A stretch of 64,000 bases of DNA from Actinomycetes bacterium (GCA_024222295.1 JAAEPF010000024.1:124001-188000), one strand, 5' to 3'. Shown: positions 50,539-60,483, counted from the first letter of the stretch. Notes: generated by a model not told the origin, from the letters alone. Numbers and translations are program-made.

Positions 50539-52596
50539 ATGAAGCTCTTGGGACGGCTGTTACTGGTAACGGCAATGCTCACCTCCGTGACCGCGTTCAT
50601 CGGCAACGGCGGAGCCAGTGCCGGCGAGAGCAAGGTCAGGGCCGATTCGGTGACTTGCGGCTTCTTGCTGTTCGGCAATCCGGGTAGTCCGATCCCTGCT
50701 TCGAATGTGGACATCACGCTCACAGCCCCGGACTCTGTCCCAACGGGTGGTGATGTCGACTACGAGGTGACCGTGGATGGCGAACCTGGCTTTGTGAATG
50801 GGCCGGTTCCGTTCTCCGACGGGCAGACCACCGTGTACCTGGCAGTCAACGGTGACATGGACAACCAGGTCGCGTCCCCCACGCTCCCACTTGGGCCAAC
50901 CATCCCTGCTGACACCAAGATCGAATTCCCCACCTTCAACGGTTCGCTCGGCCCGATCAACGAGACGACGACACTGGAAGTTGTGCGGGTTCGGTACTTC
51001 AACGACCTCGCCTCGCTGAACTGTCCGATCCCCGAGGGCAAGCGCGCCAACGTCACTGTCGACGCCGGTGGCAGCGCAACCACGACCACGACGGCGGCTC
51101 CGACCACATCGGCGGCTCCGACCACAACGGCGGCTCCGACCACGACGGCGGCTCCGACCACGACGGCGGCTCCGACCACGACGGCGGCTCCGACCACAAC
51201 GGCGGCTCCGACCACAACGGCGGCTCCGACCACAACGGCGGCTCCGACCACGACGGCGGCTCCGACCACAACGGCGGCTCCGACCACAACGGCGGCTCCG
51301 ACCACGACGGAACCGCAGCCTGGTCAGGCAACGCTCGTATCTGAAACGCGTGCGGTCAATTACCTGTGTCAGGTGGTCTACGAGAGCGGCACGACCATTC
51401 CCAACCAGCCGAGCCCTGTCGAGGTGACCATCTCGGCGCCGGACAAGGCCACAGCCGGTTCCACCTTCGACATCTTCATGGACATCAAACCGGGGATGCA
51501 GAACGGGCCGGTGGAGCTGCCGGCCAATTCGATCTCGGGCATCTACACCTCGATTCTCGTCGGAGACGGTGGGTCGCCGGATCTGCTCGAGACAACTCAT
51601 CCGGCATATGGGCCGGTTGTTCCGGCCAACGGGTCGATACCGGTGCCCCAACAGGTTGCGCAGGTGACAGCTACCGGCGCTGTTGGTGACACGATCAGCT
51701 ACAAGCCCGGCACCGTGATCACGAGCACGGTCACCGTGCCAGGTACCGCTCTGACCAGCCCTGGAGCCGTCACCTGTGATGCCACCGTGGAGGACTTCGG
51801 GTCGACCGAGATCGTCGAAGAAGAGCTGGCCGATCCCACCGGCCCGCCACCAACGGCACCGCCCGCTTCCACGACGACCACCACTACAGCGGCGCCAGCC
51901 GGTGACAGCGGTACGACTACCACCGCAGCGCCGATCGCGCCGGCGTCGTCCGGTCCGCAGGCGCAGGTGTTGGAGCAGTCGGCCCAGGTCGACTTCGTCT
52001 GCACGATCAGTGTGGGTCCGAACCCGCTTCCCGACCAGGACGATCCGCAGACCGTGACGATCAAGACCGTCGACAAGGTCGCCCCCGGCGGCAACCTCGC
52101 ATTCCAGGTGACCCTCGACCCCGGACCGCGCACCGGTCCCGTGGCGCTGCCCAACGGCGTCGAGGACTTCAAGCTCAACGTGGCCGCCGGTGGAGCCGGC
52201 AGCCCGAGCGACGTGGTCGTCTCGGTCGGAAACGTGCCCGGCCGTGTCGAAACCAACTCGAGCATCAAGGTCCCGACCGCCAGCGGTTCTGTCACCGCAG
52301 CCGGGGCTGACGGCGACCAGGTGACGCTCACGGTCAAGAGCATGTCGTTCGCGACCTCGAGTCCGCAGAGCACCACCAACTGTGTGGCAGCCAACCCGCC
52401 TGTGATCACCACCACCCAGATCGTCGAGGGAGTCGAGGTCGCCGCGGAGACTGCAGAACAGCTCGCCTTCACCGGCAACTCACGTGGATGGCTGCTGCCG
52501 TTCGCAGCGCTGCAGCTGATCCTCGGCCTTGGTCTGGTCGCCTTCGCGGCCCGCAACCGTCGCACACGGTCCTCGTGGAGCTACGTCAGGTTCTGA
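50539..52596 (+). CDS. Wall-anchored protein with three repeated domains and LAFTG sorting signal
   Basis: This 685-residue surface protein has a signal peptide (cleavage near GASA28) and three related domains of about 130 residues (roughly 34-175, 268-425, 480-620). Each starts with an aromatic/Val segment and one Cys (VTCGFL, NYLCQV, DFVCTI), has a central NGPV or TGPV turn, and ends near a second Cys, so each probably has a disulfide. Thr/Ala/Pro linkers separate them, the first built of twelve 18-bp units. The C-terminus is LAFTG (642-646), a hydrophobic helix and RNRRTR, a sorting signal of the LAXTG type used by class E sortases. No sortase gene is in the window. The function is unknown; adhesion or a wall stalk is plausible. 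Confidence 0.85.
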   Translation: MKLLGRLLLVTAMLTSVTAFIGNGGASAGESKVRADSVTCGFLLFGNPGSPIPASNVDITLTAPDSVPTGGDVDYEVTVDGEPGFVNGPVPFSDGQTTVYLAVNGDMDNQVASPTLPLGPTIPADTKIEFPTFNGSLGPINETTTLEVVRVRYFNDLASLNCPIPEGKRANVTVDAGGSATTTTTAAPTTSAAPTTTAAPTTTAAPTTTAAPTTTAAPTTTAAPTTTAAPTTTAAPTTTAAPTTTAAPTTTAAPTTTEPQPGQATLVSETRAVNYLCQVVYESGTTIPNQPSPVEVTISAPDKATAGSTFDIFMDIKPGMQNGPVELPANSISGIYTSILVGDGGSPDLLETTHPAYGPVVPANGSIPVPQQVAQVTATGAVGDTISYKPGTVITSTVTVPGTALTSPGAVTCDATVEDFGSTEIVEEELADPTGPPPTAPPASTTTTTTAAPAGDSGTTTTAAPIAPASSGPQAQVLEQSAQVDFVCTISVGPNPLPDQDDPQTVTIKTVDKVAPGGNLAFQVTLDPGPRTGPVALPNGVEDFKLNVAAGGAGSPSDVVVSVGNVPGRVETNSSIKVPTASGSVTAAGADGDQVTLTVKSMSFATSSPQSTTNCVAANPPVITTTQIVEGVEVAAETAEQLAFTGNSRGWLLPFAALQLILGLGLVAFAARNRRTRSSWSYVRF
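51091..51306 (+). repeat. Twelve 18-bp tandem repeats encoding TAAPTT
   Basis: The unit ACGGCGGCTCCGACCACR is repeated twelve times with only A/G changes at the last base, and one early unit with TCG for ACG. Near-identity points to recent expansion; copy number may vary between strains. Confidence 0.95.
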
Positions 52597-52715
52597 TTGC
52601 GCCACGAAAGGGACAACCGGGCAAAGCTGGCCGGGCCACCCTGAGTGAACGTAGAGTGTCGCCCAGCTGAACTTGATCCGAACCACAGGGTTCGGGCAAC
52701 TCGTCTGGGGGGACA

Positions 52716-54275
52716 ATGCAGCGACGCGACCTACTCCGCATGGGTCTGGGCGGATCCGCAGTCGGAGCCGTTGGAACGGCCACGGCATGTGCACCCACGA
52801 CCGCCCCGACGCGCGTGTTCTCAGAGGGCGTGGCCAGTGGCCTGCACAGCGACACCGAAGTGGTCCTGTGGACCCGCGTGTCGCCCCAGCAGGCCAACGG
52901 GCAGTTCACGATCGGGTGGGAGGTTGCCACCGACCAGGGCTTCACCAACGTCGTCGCCTCGGGCAACGCCACGGCGTCGGCCGCCGCCGACCACACAGTC
53001 AAGGTGCTCGCGGGTGGCCTCGGCGCCGACCAGCAGTACTGGTACCGCTTCATCCACCCCAACGAAGGCTCAACCGTGGGCCGGGCCCGCACCATGCCCG
53101 CACCGGGTGCCACCACGTCCTCGTTGAAGCTGGCATTTGCGAGCTGCCAGTCGTACAACAGCGGGTGGTACACATCGTGGCGCGACATCGCCCAGCGTGA
53201 CCTCGATGCCGTGCTGTTCCTGGGCGACTACATCTACGAGGCGTTCTCGATCAACCTGCTCGGAGCCGTCCGGGCAGGCGATCCCACAGCCGAGGCCAAG
53301 ACCCTCAACGACTACCGCACCAAGTACCGGGTCTACCGCAGCGACCCCGACCTCCAGGCCGCCCACGCCGCGCACCCGTTCGTGTCGATCTGGGACGACC
53401 ACGAGATAGTCAACGACTACGACGCCACGATCTTCAGCACCGATCCGGCACGCTCGTCGGCTGCCTACCAGGCGTGGTTCGAGTACATGCCGACCTGGCC
53501 GATCTCCGCCAACCGGATCTACCGCGACCTGCAGTGGGGCAGCGTGGGGTCGATCTTCATGCTCGACGGTCGCCAGTACCGCGATCCCAACACCGCCAAC
53601 GTGCCCCTGTTCGGCCCGGTCGAGTTGACGTCGTTCGAGGCGGCCACGGGGCGCACCATGCTGGGAGCCACGCAGCGCCAGTGGTTGTTCGACGGGCTAA
53701 CCGATGCCCAGGCCAATGCAACCTGGAAGGTGATCGGCAACCCGGTGATGATCGCCCCGTTGCGCATGGAGGACCACGACACCCCGGAGGCCCGGGCGGA
53801 GAACCCGAACCTGCCCCTTCACGCCGGCCTGTACACCAACCCGATGGACTCCTTCGACGGCTACACGTGGGAACGCGACCAGATTCTCGGGCACCTGGCG
53901 GCCAACTCGATCGACAACACCGTGTTCGTGACCGGCGACTACCACAGCTTCTGGGCGGCGACGCTCACATCCGACATGGACGACCCTGTGGCACCCAAGG
54001 TCGCCAACGAGTTCGCCGCCGGTGCGATCTCATCAGCAGGTGGCGCGGTCAACGAGAACTACATCTTCAGCAACGCAGCGTGGGGTACCTGGGAGCCCGG
54101 GTTCAACTACATCGATGGCCTGCGCAACGGATTCGGCCTGGTGGAATGCGACCCGAGCGAGATGGAGGTCTCGTTCTGGGCCCACAGCGCCCTGTCGAAG
54201 TTCTCCCAGCCAGTCGAGGCCGCGAGGTTCACGATGACCGATGGTGATCCGGACCCGGCCATCCAGGTGTTCTGA
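52716..54275 (+). CDS. phoD: PhoD-family alkaline phosphatase/phosphodiesterase, Tat-exported
   Basis: PhoD releases phosphate from esters outside the cell and uses Fe and Ca. The 519-residue protein has a twin-arginine signal (QRRDLLRMGLGG) followed by ATAC25, a possible lipobox, so it may be a Tat lipoprotein. After the N-terminal beta domain (FSEGVASGLHSDTEVVLWTR) come the metal-site segments FASCQSY, FLGDYIYE, SIWDDHEIVNDYD and VTGDYHSFWAA. GGGGGGAC precedes the ATG. I see no convincing Pho box in the 119-bp upstream gap. Confidence 0.92.
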   Translation: MQRRDLLRMGLGGSAVGAVGTATACAPTTAPTRVFSEGVASGLHSDTEVVLWTRVSPQQANGQFTIGWEVATDQGFTNVVASGNATASAAADHTVKVLAGGLGADQQYWYRFIHPNEGSTVGRARTMPAPGATTSSLKLAFASCQSYNSGWYTSWRDIAQRDLDAVLFLGDYIYEAFSINLLGAVRAGDPTAEAKTLNDYRTKYRVYRSDPDLQAAHAAHPFVSIWDDHEIVNDYDATIFSTDPARSSAAYQAWFEYMPTWPISANRIYRDLQWGSVGSIFMLDGRQYRDPNTANVPLFGPVELTSFEAATGRTMLGATQRQWLFDGLTDAQANATWKVIGNPVMIAPLRMEDHDTPEARAENPNLPLHAGLYTNPMDSFDGYTWERDQILGHLAANSIDNTVFVTGDYHSFWAATLTSDMDDPVAPKVANEFAAGAISSAGGAVNENYIFSNAAWGTWEPGFNYIDGLRNGFGLVECDPSEMEVSFWAHSALSKFSQPVEAARFTMTDGDPDPAIQVF

Positions 54276-54296
54276 GCCCGGGCCGGCCAGCGACTC

Positions 54297-55466
54297 TCAG
54301 GTCGTGTAGTCGGCGTTGATGCGCACGTATCCGTCGGAGAGGTCACAGCCGTAGACCTCCCACCGAGCGTGCCCGATACCGAGGTCGACGCCGATGTGGA
54401 CCTCGCCGCCGCGCAGGTACTCCTCCAGCGCGCCGAGGTCGGCGCCGGCCGCGCTGGGGTAGACCTGCGTGTCGCCGAAGGTGATCCTCACGTGGTCGGG
54501 CTCGATGTCGGTGTCGTCGCTGCACTTGCCCACTGCCATCGCGACCCGTCCCCAGTTGGGGTCGGCTCCGTGTACCGCTGTCTTCACCAGCGGTGAGTTG
54601 AGCACGGCCTTGGCCACGCGCTTGGCCTGTGTGTCGTCGCGGGCGCCGGTGGCCTCCACGACCAGCAGCTTCGTGGCCCCCTCACCGTCGGCGGCCAGCT
54701 GGCGGGTCAGCTCGGTGCACACCGCTGCCAGCTCCAGGTTGAACAGGTGCGGCTCCACCGCGCCGGCTGCTCCGCTGGCCAGCACAGCAGCTGTGTCTGA
54801 GGTGGAGGTGTCGGTGTCGACCGACAGGCTGTTGAATGTGCGGTCCACGACGTGGCGGAACCCGTCGTTCAGCTCCATGAGTGGGACCTCGGCATCGGTG
54901 AACACGAACGCCAGCATCGTGGCCATGTCGGGCTCGATCATCCCCACGCCCTTGGCCACGCCGACGATGGAAGCCGTTGCGCCGTCTTCTGTGGGCACGG
55001 TGGCGAACGCGACCTTGGGGTGCGTGTCGGTGGTCATCATCGCCGTCGCCACGTCCGTGGCATCCCGGAGCGCCGTGGGCTTGGGAAGCTGCGAGATGTA
55101 CTCGCGGATCCGGTCCATCGGGTAGGGCACGCCGATGACCCCGGTCGAGGCGACGAGCACGTCGCGCTCCTCGCACCCCGTGGCGCCTGCAACGAGCGTG
55201 GCCAACTCCCTTGCGTGGCGGTCGCCGGCCGCGCCGGTCGCCACGTTGGCGTTCTTCGACACGACGGCCACCGCCTGCAGGGCGCCATCGGCGGCGTGGT
55301 CACGCGACACGGTCACAGACGGTCCGGAGAACCGTGAACGGGTGAACACCGCGGAGGCGGCGCATGGCTGGTCGGCCACGACCACCGCGAAGTCGGCGCT
55401 GGAGTCCTTGATGCCGATGTTGCCGGCATGTGCGCTGAAGCCGGCGGGCAGGGGCACTGGTGTCAT
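54297..55466 (-). CDS. argJ: Glutamate N-acetyltransferase / amino-acid acetyltransferase ArgJ
   Basis: ArgJ transfers acetyl from N-acetylornithine to glutamate in arginine synthesis, and bifunctional forms also use acetyl-CoA. The 389-residue precursor self-cleaves before Thr in KGVGMIEPDMATMLAF, giving alpha and beta chains; that motif is intact. Also seen are VSKNANVATG, DTDTSTSDTAAVLASG, the segment NSPLVKTAVHGADPNWGR, and the C-terminal YVRINADYTT. ATG 55466 is chosen; AAGAAT lies 7 nt upstream. No other arg gene is in the window, an unusual isolation for argJ. Confidence 0.96.
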   Translation of the reverse strand: MTPVPLPAGFSAHAGNIGIKDSSADFAVVVADQPCAASAVFTRSRFSGPSVTVSRDHAADGALQAVAVVSKNANVATGAAGDRHARELATLVAGATGCEERDVLVASTGVIGVPYPMDRIREYISQLPKPTALRDATDVATAMMTTDTHPKVAFATVPTEDGATASIVGVAKGVGMIEPDMATMLAFVFTDAEVPLMELNDGFRHVVDRTFNSLSVDTDTSTSDTAAVLASGAAGAVEPHLFNLELAAVCTELTRQLAADGEGATKLLVVEATGARDDTQAKRVAKAVLNSPLVKTAVHGADPNWGRVAMAVGKCSDDTDIEPDHVRITFGDTQVYPSAAGADLGALEEYLRGGEVHIGVDLGIGHARWEVYGCDLSDGYVRINADYTT

Positions 55467-55564
55467 GGCGGCGATTCTTCCAGACCGCGGCCCACTGTTC
55501 GCACGCATATGGCACCTCTGGCATGATCGTCGCCGCGGGCGGGGCGCACCATCGAGGAGTACAC

Positions 55565-56368
55565 GTGACCGAAGCCAATGCAGATCTGGAAGGCCTGAAG
55601 GTGCTTGTCACCGGCGGCGCGCAAGGCGTGGGGGCCCGGATTGCAGCCCAGGTCGTGCACGGGGGTGGCACCGTCGCCATCGGGGACATCCAGGTGGACC
55701 GCGTCGCCGGGGTCGCCGAGTCGCTGGGCACCGCTGCATCATCGTTCGAACTCGACGTCACCGATGCCGACTCCTGGGCCGAGGGCGTGGCCACGGCTGC
55801 CGGCCAGATGGGTGGATTGGACGCTCTGGTCAACAACGCCGCGATCCTGCACCTCGGCCCGCTCGAGGACATGGACCCGGGCCACATCGAGACCCTCATC
55901 AAGGTCAACCTGGTCGGCCCCACGCTCGGAATCCGCGCTGTTGCGCCCATGCTGCGCGACAACGGAGGGGGGTCGATCGTCAACATCTCCTCGGTCGCCG
56001 GACTCGAGGGACGCAACGCCACGATCGCCTACACGGCATCGAAGTGGGGAGTACGCGGACTCACCAAGTCGTCCGCTGTCGAGTACGGCCGCGACGGCAT
56101 CCGCATCAACGCGGTGTGTCCCTCCATGGGCAACCCGGAGATGTTCGCCCCGTTCCTCGACCAGTTCGACATCGACCGCTTCATGAGCGGCACGCCGCAA
56201 CCGAAGCTGCATGTCGACGGCCAGCCACGCGAGACCGAGATGGGCGACGTCGCCTCGATGGTCACCTGGTTGCTCTCGCCCGCTGCGCTGCCGTGCACGG
56301 GGGCGGACTTCGTGGTGGACGCGGGTTGGACCGCCGGCACGTTCGCGCCCGGCATGCCGGGGTTCTGA
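55565..56368 (+). CDS. SDR family oxidoreductase
   Basis: This 267-residue classical SDR has TGGAQGVG, IGDIQVDR, NNAA in place of NNAG, ISSVAGLEG, the catalytic YTASK, and a late TGADFVVDAGWTAG. The segment INAVCPSMGNPEMFAP is typical of 3-alpha/20-beta-hydroxysteroid-like members. The GTG at 55565 has GAGGAG upstream. It is 3 bp ahead of the aldehyde dehydrogenase gene, so the two enzymes may act in series on an alcohol via its aldehyde. Confidence 0.9.
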   Translation: MTEANADLEGLKVLVTGGAQGVGARIAAQVVHGGGTVAIGDIQVDRVAGVAESLGTAASSFELDVTDADSWAEGVATAAGQMGGLDALVNNAAILHLGPLEDMDPGHIETLIKVNLVGPTLGIRAVAPMLRDNGGGSIVNISSVAGLEGRNATIAYTASKWGVRGLTKSSAVEYGRDGIRINAVCPSMGNPEMFAPFLDQFDIDRFMSGTPQPKLHVDGQPRETEMGDVASMVTWLLSPAALPCTGADFVVDAGWTAGTFAPGMPGF

Positions 56369-56371
56369 GAG

Positions 56372-57895
56372 ATGCCACCCGTCGAGGCCGTGGAGCTCTC
56401 GTCCTTCGACGCTTCGGGAAGCGTGGGCGGCGACGGTTCGGGCGGGTGGATCGAACGGGTCAACCCGGCGCGGTTCTCCCAGGTGGTCGGCCGGGTAGCG
56501 GCAGTCGGCACAGCGGGCGCCGACACCGCAGTGGTTGCCGCGCATGGGGCTTTCGACGCCTGGTCGGAGATGTCGGTCGACGAGCGTCTGGAGCTGCTCG
56601 AGGAAGCCGCGGATGCGGTGGCCGCAACATCCGACGACCTCGGCCCCTTGCTGGCCCGGGAGCTTGGCAAGGTGGTGGCCGACTGTTCCGGCGAGATGGG
56701 CTTCGCGGCGGCCTACCTGCGGCACGCAATCGCGGCGACCCGACGCGTAGGGGTCGACGATGAGCTCGACGACGACATGGGTCGGCTGCGGATCATCCGC
56801 CGTCCATACGGAGTCTGCGTGGCGATCGTTCCATGGAACGCGCCGCTGATCCTCTCGATTCTCAAGGTCGCGCCGGCCCTGGCTACTGGAAACACGATCG
56901 TGGTGAAGCCGTCACCGCTGGCTCCCCTCGCAGTCACCGCTGCGCTGCACACGATCGCCGCCGTGTTGCCACCCGGCGTGCTGTCCGTGCTGCATGGCGA
57001 CGCAGAAGTGGGCGAGACCCTCGTGGGGCACCCGCTGGTGCGCAAGGTGGCCTTCACCGGTGGCGGCACCGTGGCACGCATGGTGGCAACCACCGCGGCC
57101 ACCAACGTGACTCCGGTGGTGCTGGAGCTGGGCGGCAACGACGCTGCTGTTGTGCTCGACGACGCGCCCCTCGACGACGAGCTGTTCGAGCGGCTCGTTT
57201 GGGGCACCTTCCTCACGAGCGGGCAGGTTTGCATGGCCGCCAAGCGGCTGTTCGTGCACTCGTCGCGCCTGGCCGAGTTCGAGCAGGGTTACCTGGCAGC
57301 AGCCGAGCGCCTACTGGTGATGGGTGACCCACTCGACCCGCAGGTCACCGTCGGACCGATGGTGTCGGCGCAGCAACGCGACTTCGTGGCGGGCCTGGTC
57401 GCCGACTCGGCATCGCGCGGCGGCGTCGTGCACGAGCTGGGCACGGTCAGCGACGGCATCGATGTCGATGGGGGATGGTTCTGCCGGCCAACACTCGTGA
57501 CGGGTGCTGCGGACGACTGGCCCGTGGTGGCCGAGGAACAGTTCGGACCCACGGTGCCACTGCTCGGCTTCGACGAGATCGACGAGGTGGTCGACCGGGT
57601 CAACGCCGACCAGTACGGCCTGGCCTCGTCGGTGTGGAGTGAGGACGAAGACCGTGCCTTCGCAATCGCGGAGCGGATCGAGGCGGGGTTCACGTTCGTC
57701 AACTGCCACAACCGGGCGGGGATGTCCCTGCGGGCGCCGTTCGGCGGGTGGAAGCAGTCCGGCTACGGACGCGAGTTCGGCGATGCCGGGGTGGCGGAGT
57801 ACCTGCAGACGCACTCGATCCATGTACCGACCGCGATGCGCCTTGGCGACCGTGCACCGGAGTATTCCACCGGTGCCGACGCCTACCCGAGCTGA
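56372..57895 (+). CDS. Aldehyde dehydrogenase family protein
   Basis: This 507-residue NAD(P)-dependent aldehyde dehydrogenase has VPWNAPLILSILKVAPALATGN, VKPSPLAPL, FTGGGTVARMV, the catalytic Glu in VLELGGNDAAVVL, and the catalytic Cys in TSGQVCMAAKRLFV. EEQFGPTVPLLGF and the C-terminal PFGGWKQSGYGRE are also standard. The N-terminal 25 residues are Gly/Ser-rich and non-conserved. Coupling to the SDR gene suggests successive oxidation of an alcohol to an acid. Confidence 0.95.
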   Translation: MPPVEAVELSSFDASGSVGGDGSGGWIERVNPARFSQVVGRVAAVGTAGADTAVVAAHGAFDAWSEMSVDERLELLEEAADAVAATSDDLGPLLARELGKVVADCSGEMGFAAAYLRHAIAATRRVGVDDELDDDMGRLRIIRRPYGVCVAIVPWNAPLILSILKVAPALATGNTIVVKPSPLAPLAVTAALHTIAAVLPPGVLSVLHGDAEVGETLVGHPLVRKVAFTGGGTVARMVATTAATNVTPVVLELGGNDAAVVLDDAPLDDELFERLVWGTFLTSGQVCMAAKRLFVHSSRLAEFEQGYLAAAERLLVMGDPLDPQVTVGPMVSAQQRDFVAGLVADSASRGGVVHELGTVSDGIDVDGGWFCRPTLVTGAADDWPVVAEEQFGPTVPLLGFDEIDEVVDRVNADQYGLASSVWSEDEDRAFAIAERIEAGFTFVNCHNRAGMSLRAPFGGWKQSGYGREFGDAGVAEYLQTHSIHVPTAMRLGDRAPEYSTGADAYPS

Positions 57896-57933
57896 GGACG
57901 GTCGCCCGGCGGCAGTTGTGCGAGGCTGCCCGC

Positions 57934-60438
57934 ATGAAGACCAGGGGATTCAAGACGCTCTCGGTAGCTGCTGCGTTCGCCGTTCTGGCCGTCGCATGCA
58001 CGGGATCAGATGACGACGATGCGGGCGGCGAAGGCGATGGTGGCCAGCGTGCCATCGACGTCGGCCCTCAGGGCTACGGGGCGGTGATCACGCGCACGAC
58101 TGGCGGCGTGCCACACATCCACGCCGAGAGCCTGGACGGGGTTTCCTTCGGGCAGGGGTGGGCGTCGGCCGAGGACCATCCGTGTGACCTGGTGGACCAG
58201 GTCATCAAGATCCATTCACAGCGTGCAGCCACGTTCGGTCCGGGCGAAGACGGGGAGTACATCGAGAGCGACTTCGGTTGGGCAGCACTCGGCCTCGTGG
58301 ACGTCGCCAACGCCGACTGGGCAGCGGTCGAGGACGACGTGCGCGGCCACGTCGAGGCGTTCACCGCAGGATGGAATGCGTCGTTGGAGGCACAGGGCGT
58401 TGACGGAATCGAGGACTGGTGCAGGGGAGCGGAGTGGATGCGCCCCGTGACCGCCGAAGAGGTCCACGCGTATGCCAGATCGGTGGCGTTGCTGGCGTCG
58501 GGTGCCCGACTCATCGACTTCATCGCGGCCGCCCAGCCTCCCGGCTCGTCCGCTGAGGCAGGTGGCCAGGAGACCGCTCTCGCAACGACCGACCTTTCAG
58601 CATCGAGTCGGGCAAGCCTGGCCTCCAACGGCTGGGCGGTCGGCTCCGAGCTGACCGAGAACGGCTCGGGCGCGCTGATCGGCAACCCCCACTTCCCGTG
58701 GATCGGCGAGCTCCGCTTCTCCGAGGTGCACCTCAGCACCGAGGACGGCATCAACGTCTACGGGGCCCAGTTGCTCGGGCTTCCGGGCGTGGGGATCGGG
58801 TTCACCGAAGGTGTGGCATGGACCCACACCGTGTCGGCAGGCAAGCGGTTCACCGCCTACCAGATGGAACTCGCGCCCGGAGACCCCACCTCATATGTGA
58901 TCGACGGCGAAGCTGTGCCCATGGATTCCAGGGAGATCACCATCGAGGTTCTCGGCGACGACGGCACGACGACGCCGGCAACCCGCACGTACTGGTCGAC
59001 CGAGTTCGGCCCGGTACTCGACTTCCCGGGAGTCGGCTGGACCGACACCGCCACCGTGTCCTACCGCGACGCCAACCTGGCCAATGACCGCACTCTGCCG
59101 CAGTACGCGGCGATGATGCGGGCGGGGTCTCTCGAGGAGCTCCGGGACGCGCACGAGGAGTACCAGGGCGTGCCGCTGTTCAATACGGTGGCCGTCGGTT
59201 CCGACGGCACCACCTGGTACGCCGACACGTCGGCCACTCCCAACCTTTCTCCCGAGGCGATCGAGGCCTACGAGGCCCGGCTGGAACTGGGCGGGCTCAC
59301 CAAGCTGGCAGCGGAGTCCAACGCGGTGCTGCTCGAGGGCAACACGTCGCGGGACCGTTGGGTCGACGATCCCGCGGCCCCGTGGCCAGGCGTGATCCCG
59401 TGGTCTGGCCTGCCGGGTCAGGAGCGCTCCGACTACGTGATGAATGCCAACGACAGCTACTGGATCGCCAACTCGGCTGCGCCGATCGACGGCGACTTCT
59501 CGCCCCTGCAGGGTTCGGCCGACACCGCGCGCAGCGTGCGCACCCGTCAGAACCTGGCAGTGCTCGACCTGAACACACCCGACATGCTCGCCGGCGACGA
59601 CGAACTCTTCAGTGGCGACGAGCTGCGGGCCGCGGCGCTGCACAATGGTGCCTACACAACGGCGCAGTGGCTCGAGGGTGTGGTGCAGCGCTGCAACGCG
59701 GCCACGGCGCCGGTGGCCAGCGAGGAACTGCTCAGTGGCGACGGCGAGCCGGTCGTGGCACCCACCGAAGTCGACTTGTCGCGTGCATGCGCCGTGCTGG
59801 AGGCGTGGGATGGCCTCTACAACGCTGACAGCCAGGGTCCGGTGCTCTGGCGCGAGTTCACCGAGCAGGTGACGTACGGCGACCTGTGGGCCGTGCCGTT
59901 CGACGCCGCCAGCCCTGCGGACACTCCCAACGGGCTCGGCCCTGCTGTCGTCGACGGGGCCGACCAGGTGCTGCTCGGGTTGGCCAACGCCGTGGCGCTC
60001 CTGGACCACGTGGGCATCGCGCTCGATGCCCCGCTCGGGGAGATCCAGTACGACGCCCGTGTCCAGGGTGTTCGCAACCCGGTACCGGGTGGTCTTGGCG
60101 GTGAGGGCATCACGAACGTGGTCAGCGATGGCCGGCAGGCCTACTCCACCGTGCAGCCTCAGCCGGACTGGCCCGAGCGACTTGTCGCCGGCTCCACGCT
60201 CACCGAGGACGGCTACCCGGTCACCTACGGAAGCAGCTTCATGCTTGCGGTGGAGTTCGGTGACGATGGCCCACAGGGTCACTCGATCCTCACCTACGGG
60301 CAGGTGGGCGATGAGTCGAGTCCGTTGTTCGATGTCGGCGTCAAGGAGTTCGCTGCGAAGCAGTGGAAGCCTGCACTGTTCACCCCCGAAGCCGTAGCTT
60401 CTGACCCCTCGGCCACCGTCACCAACGTGTCGGGCTGA
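57934..60438 (+). CDS. Penicillin acylase family lipoprotein (Ntn-hydrolase)
   Basis: This 834-residue protein is the exported paralogue of the gene at 12602. It has a lipoprotein signal ending LAVAC22, then an acidic linker. The mature part has VPHIHAESLDGVSFGQGW, the spacer, and the probable nucleophile Ser231 in LASNGWAVGS followed by GNPHFPW. GLPGVGIGFTEGVAWTHTVS and NANDSYWIANS match family positions. It would cleave amide bonds, such as N-acyl homoserine lactones or lipopeptide acyl chains, outside the membrane. ATG 57934 is chosen because the lipobox follows at once. Beta-lactam action is not implied. Confidence 0.9.
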   Translation: MKTRGFKTLSVAAAFAVLAVACTGSDDDDAGGEGDGGQRAIDVGPQGYGAVITRTTGGVPHIHAESLDGVSFGQGWASAEDHPCDLVDQVIKIHSQRAATFGPGEDGEYIESDFGWAALGLVDVANADWAAVEDDVRGHVEAFTAGWNASLEAQGVDGIEDWCRGAEWMRPVTAEEVHAYARSVALLASGARLIDFIAAAQPPGSSAEAGGQETALATTDLSASSRASLASNGWAVGSELTENGSGALIGNPHFPWIGELRFSEVHLSTEDGINVYGAQLLGLPGVGIGFTEGVAWTHTVSAGKRFTAYQMELAPGDPTSYVIDGEAVPMDSREITIEVLGDDGTTTPATRTYWSTEFGPVLDFPGVGWTDTATVSYRDANLANDRTLPQYAAMMRAGSLEELRDAHEEYQGVPLFNTVAVGSDGTTWYADTSATPNLSPEAIEAYEARLELGGLTKLAAESNAVLLEGNTSRDRWVDDPAAPWPGVIPWSGLPGQERSDYVMNANDSYWIANSAAPIDGDFSPLQGSADTARSVRTRQNLAVLDLNTPDMLAGDDELFSGDELRAAALHNGAYTTAQWLEGVVQRCNAATAPVASEELLSGDGEPVVAPTEVDLSRACAVLEAWDGLYNADSQGPVLWREFTEQVTYGDLWAVPFDAASPADTPNGLGPAVVDGADQVLLGLANAVALLDHVGIALDAPLGEIQYDARVQGVRNPVPGGLGGEGITNVVSDGRQAYSTVQPQPDWPERLVAGSTLTEDGYPVTYGSSFMLAVEFGDDGPQGHSILTYGQVGDESSPLFDVGVKEFAAKQWKPALFTPEAVASDPSATVTNVSG

Positions 60439-60483
60439 GCATCGACTCCCTGGCAGCCGACGCCCCGTGGCACCCTTGGGGAC

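Noticed and set aside
51091-51306. Twelve regularly spaced repeats suggesting a CRISPR array
   Set aside because: The 18-bp units are directly tandem without spacers and lie in frame inside a secreted protein as a TAAPTT linker.
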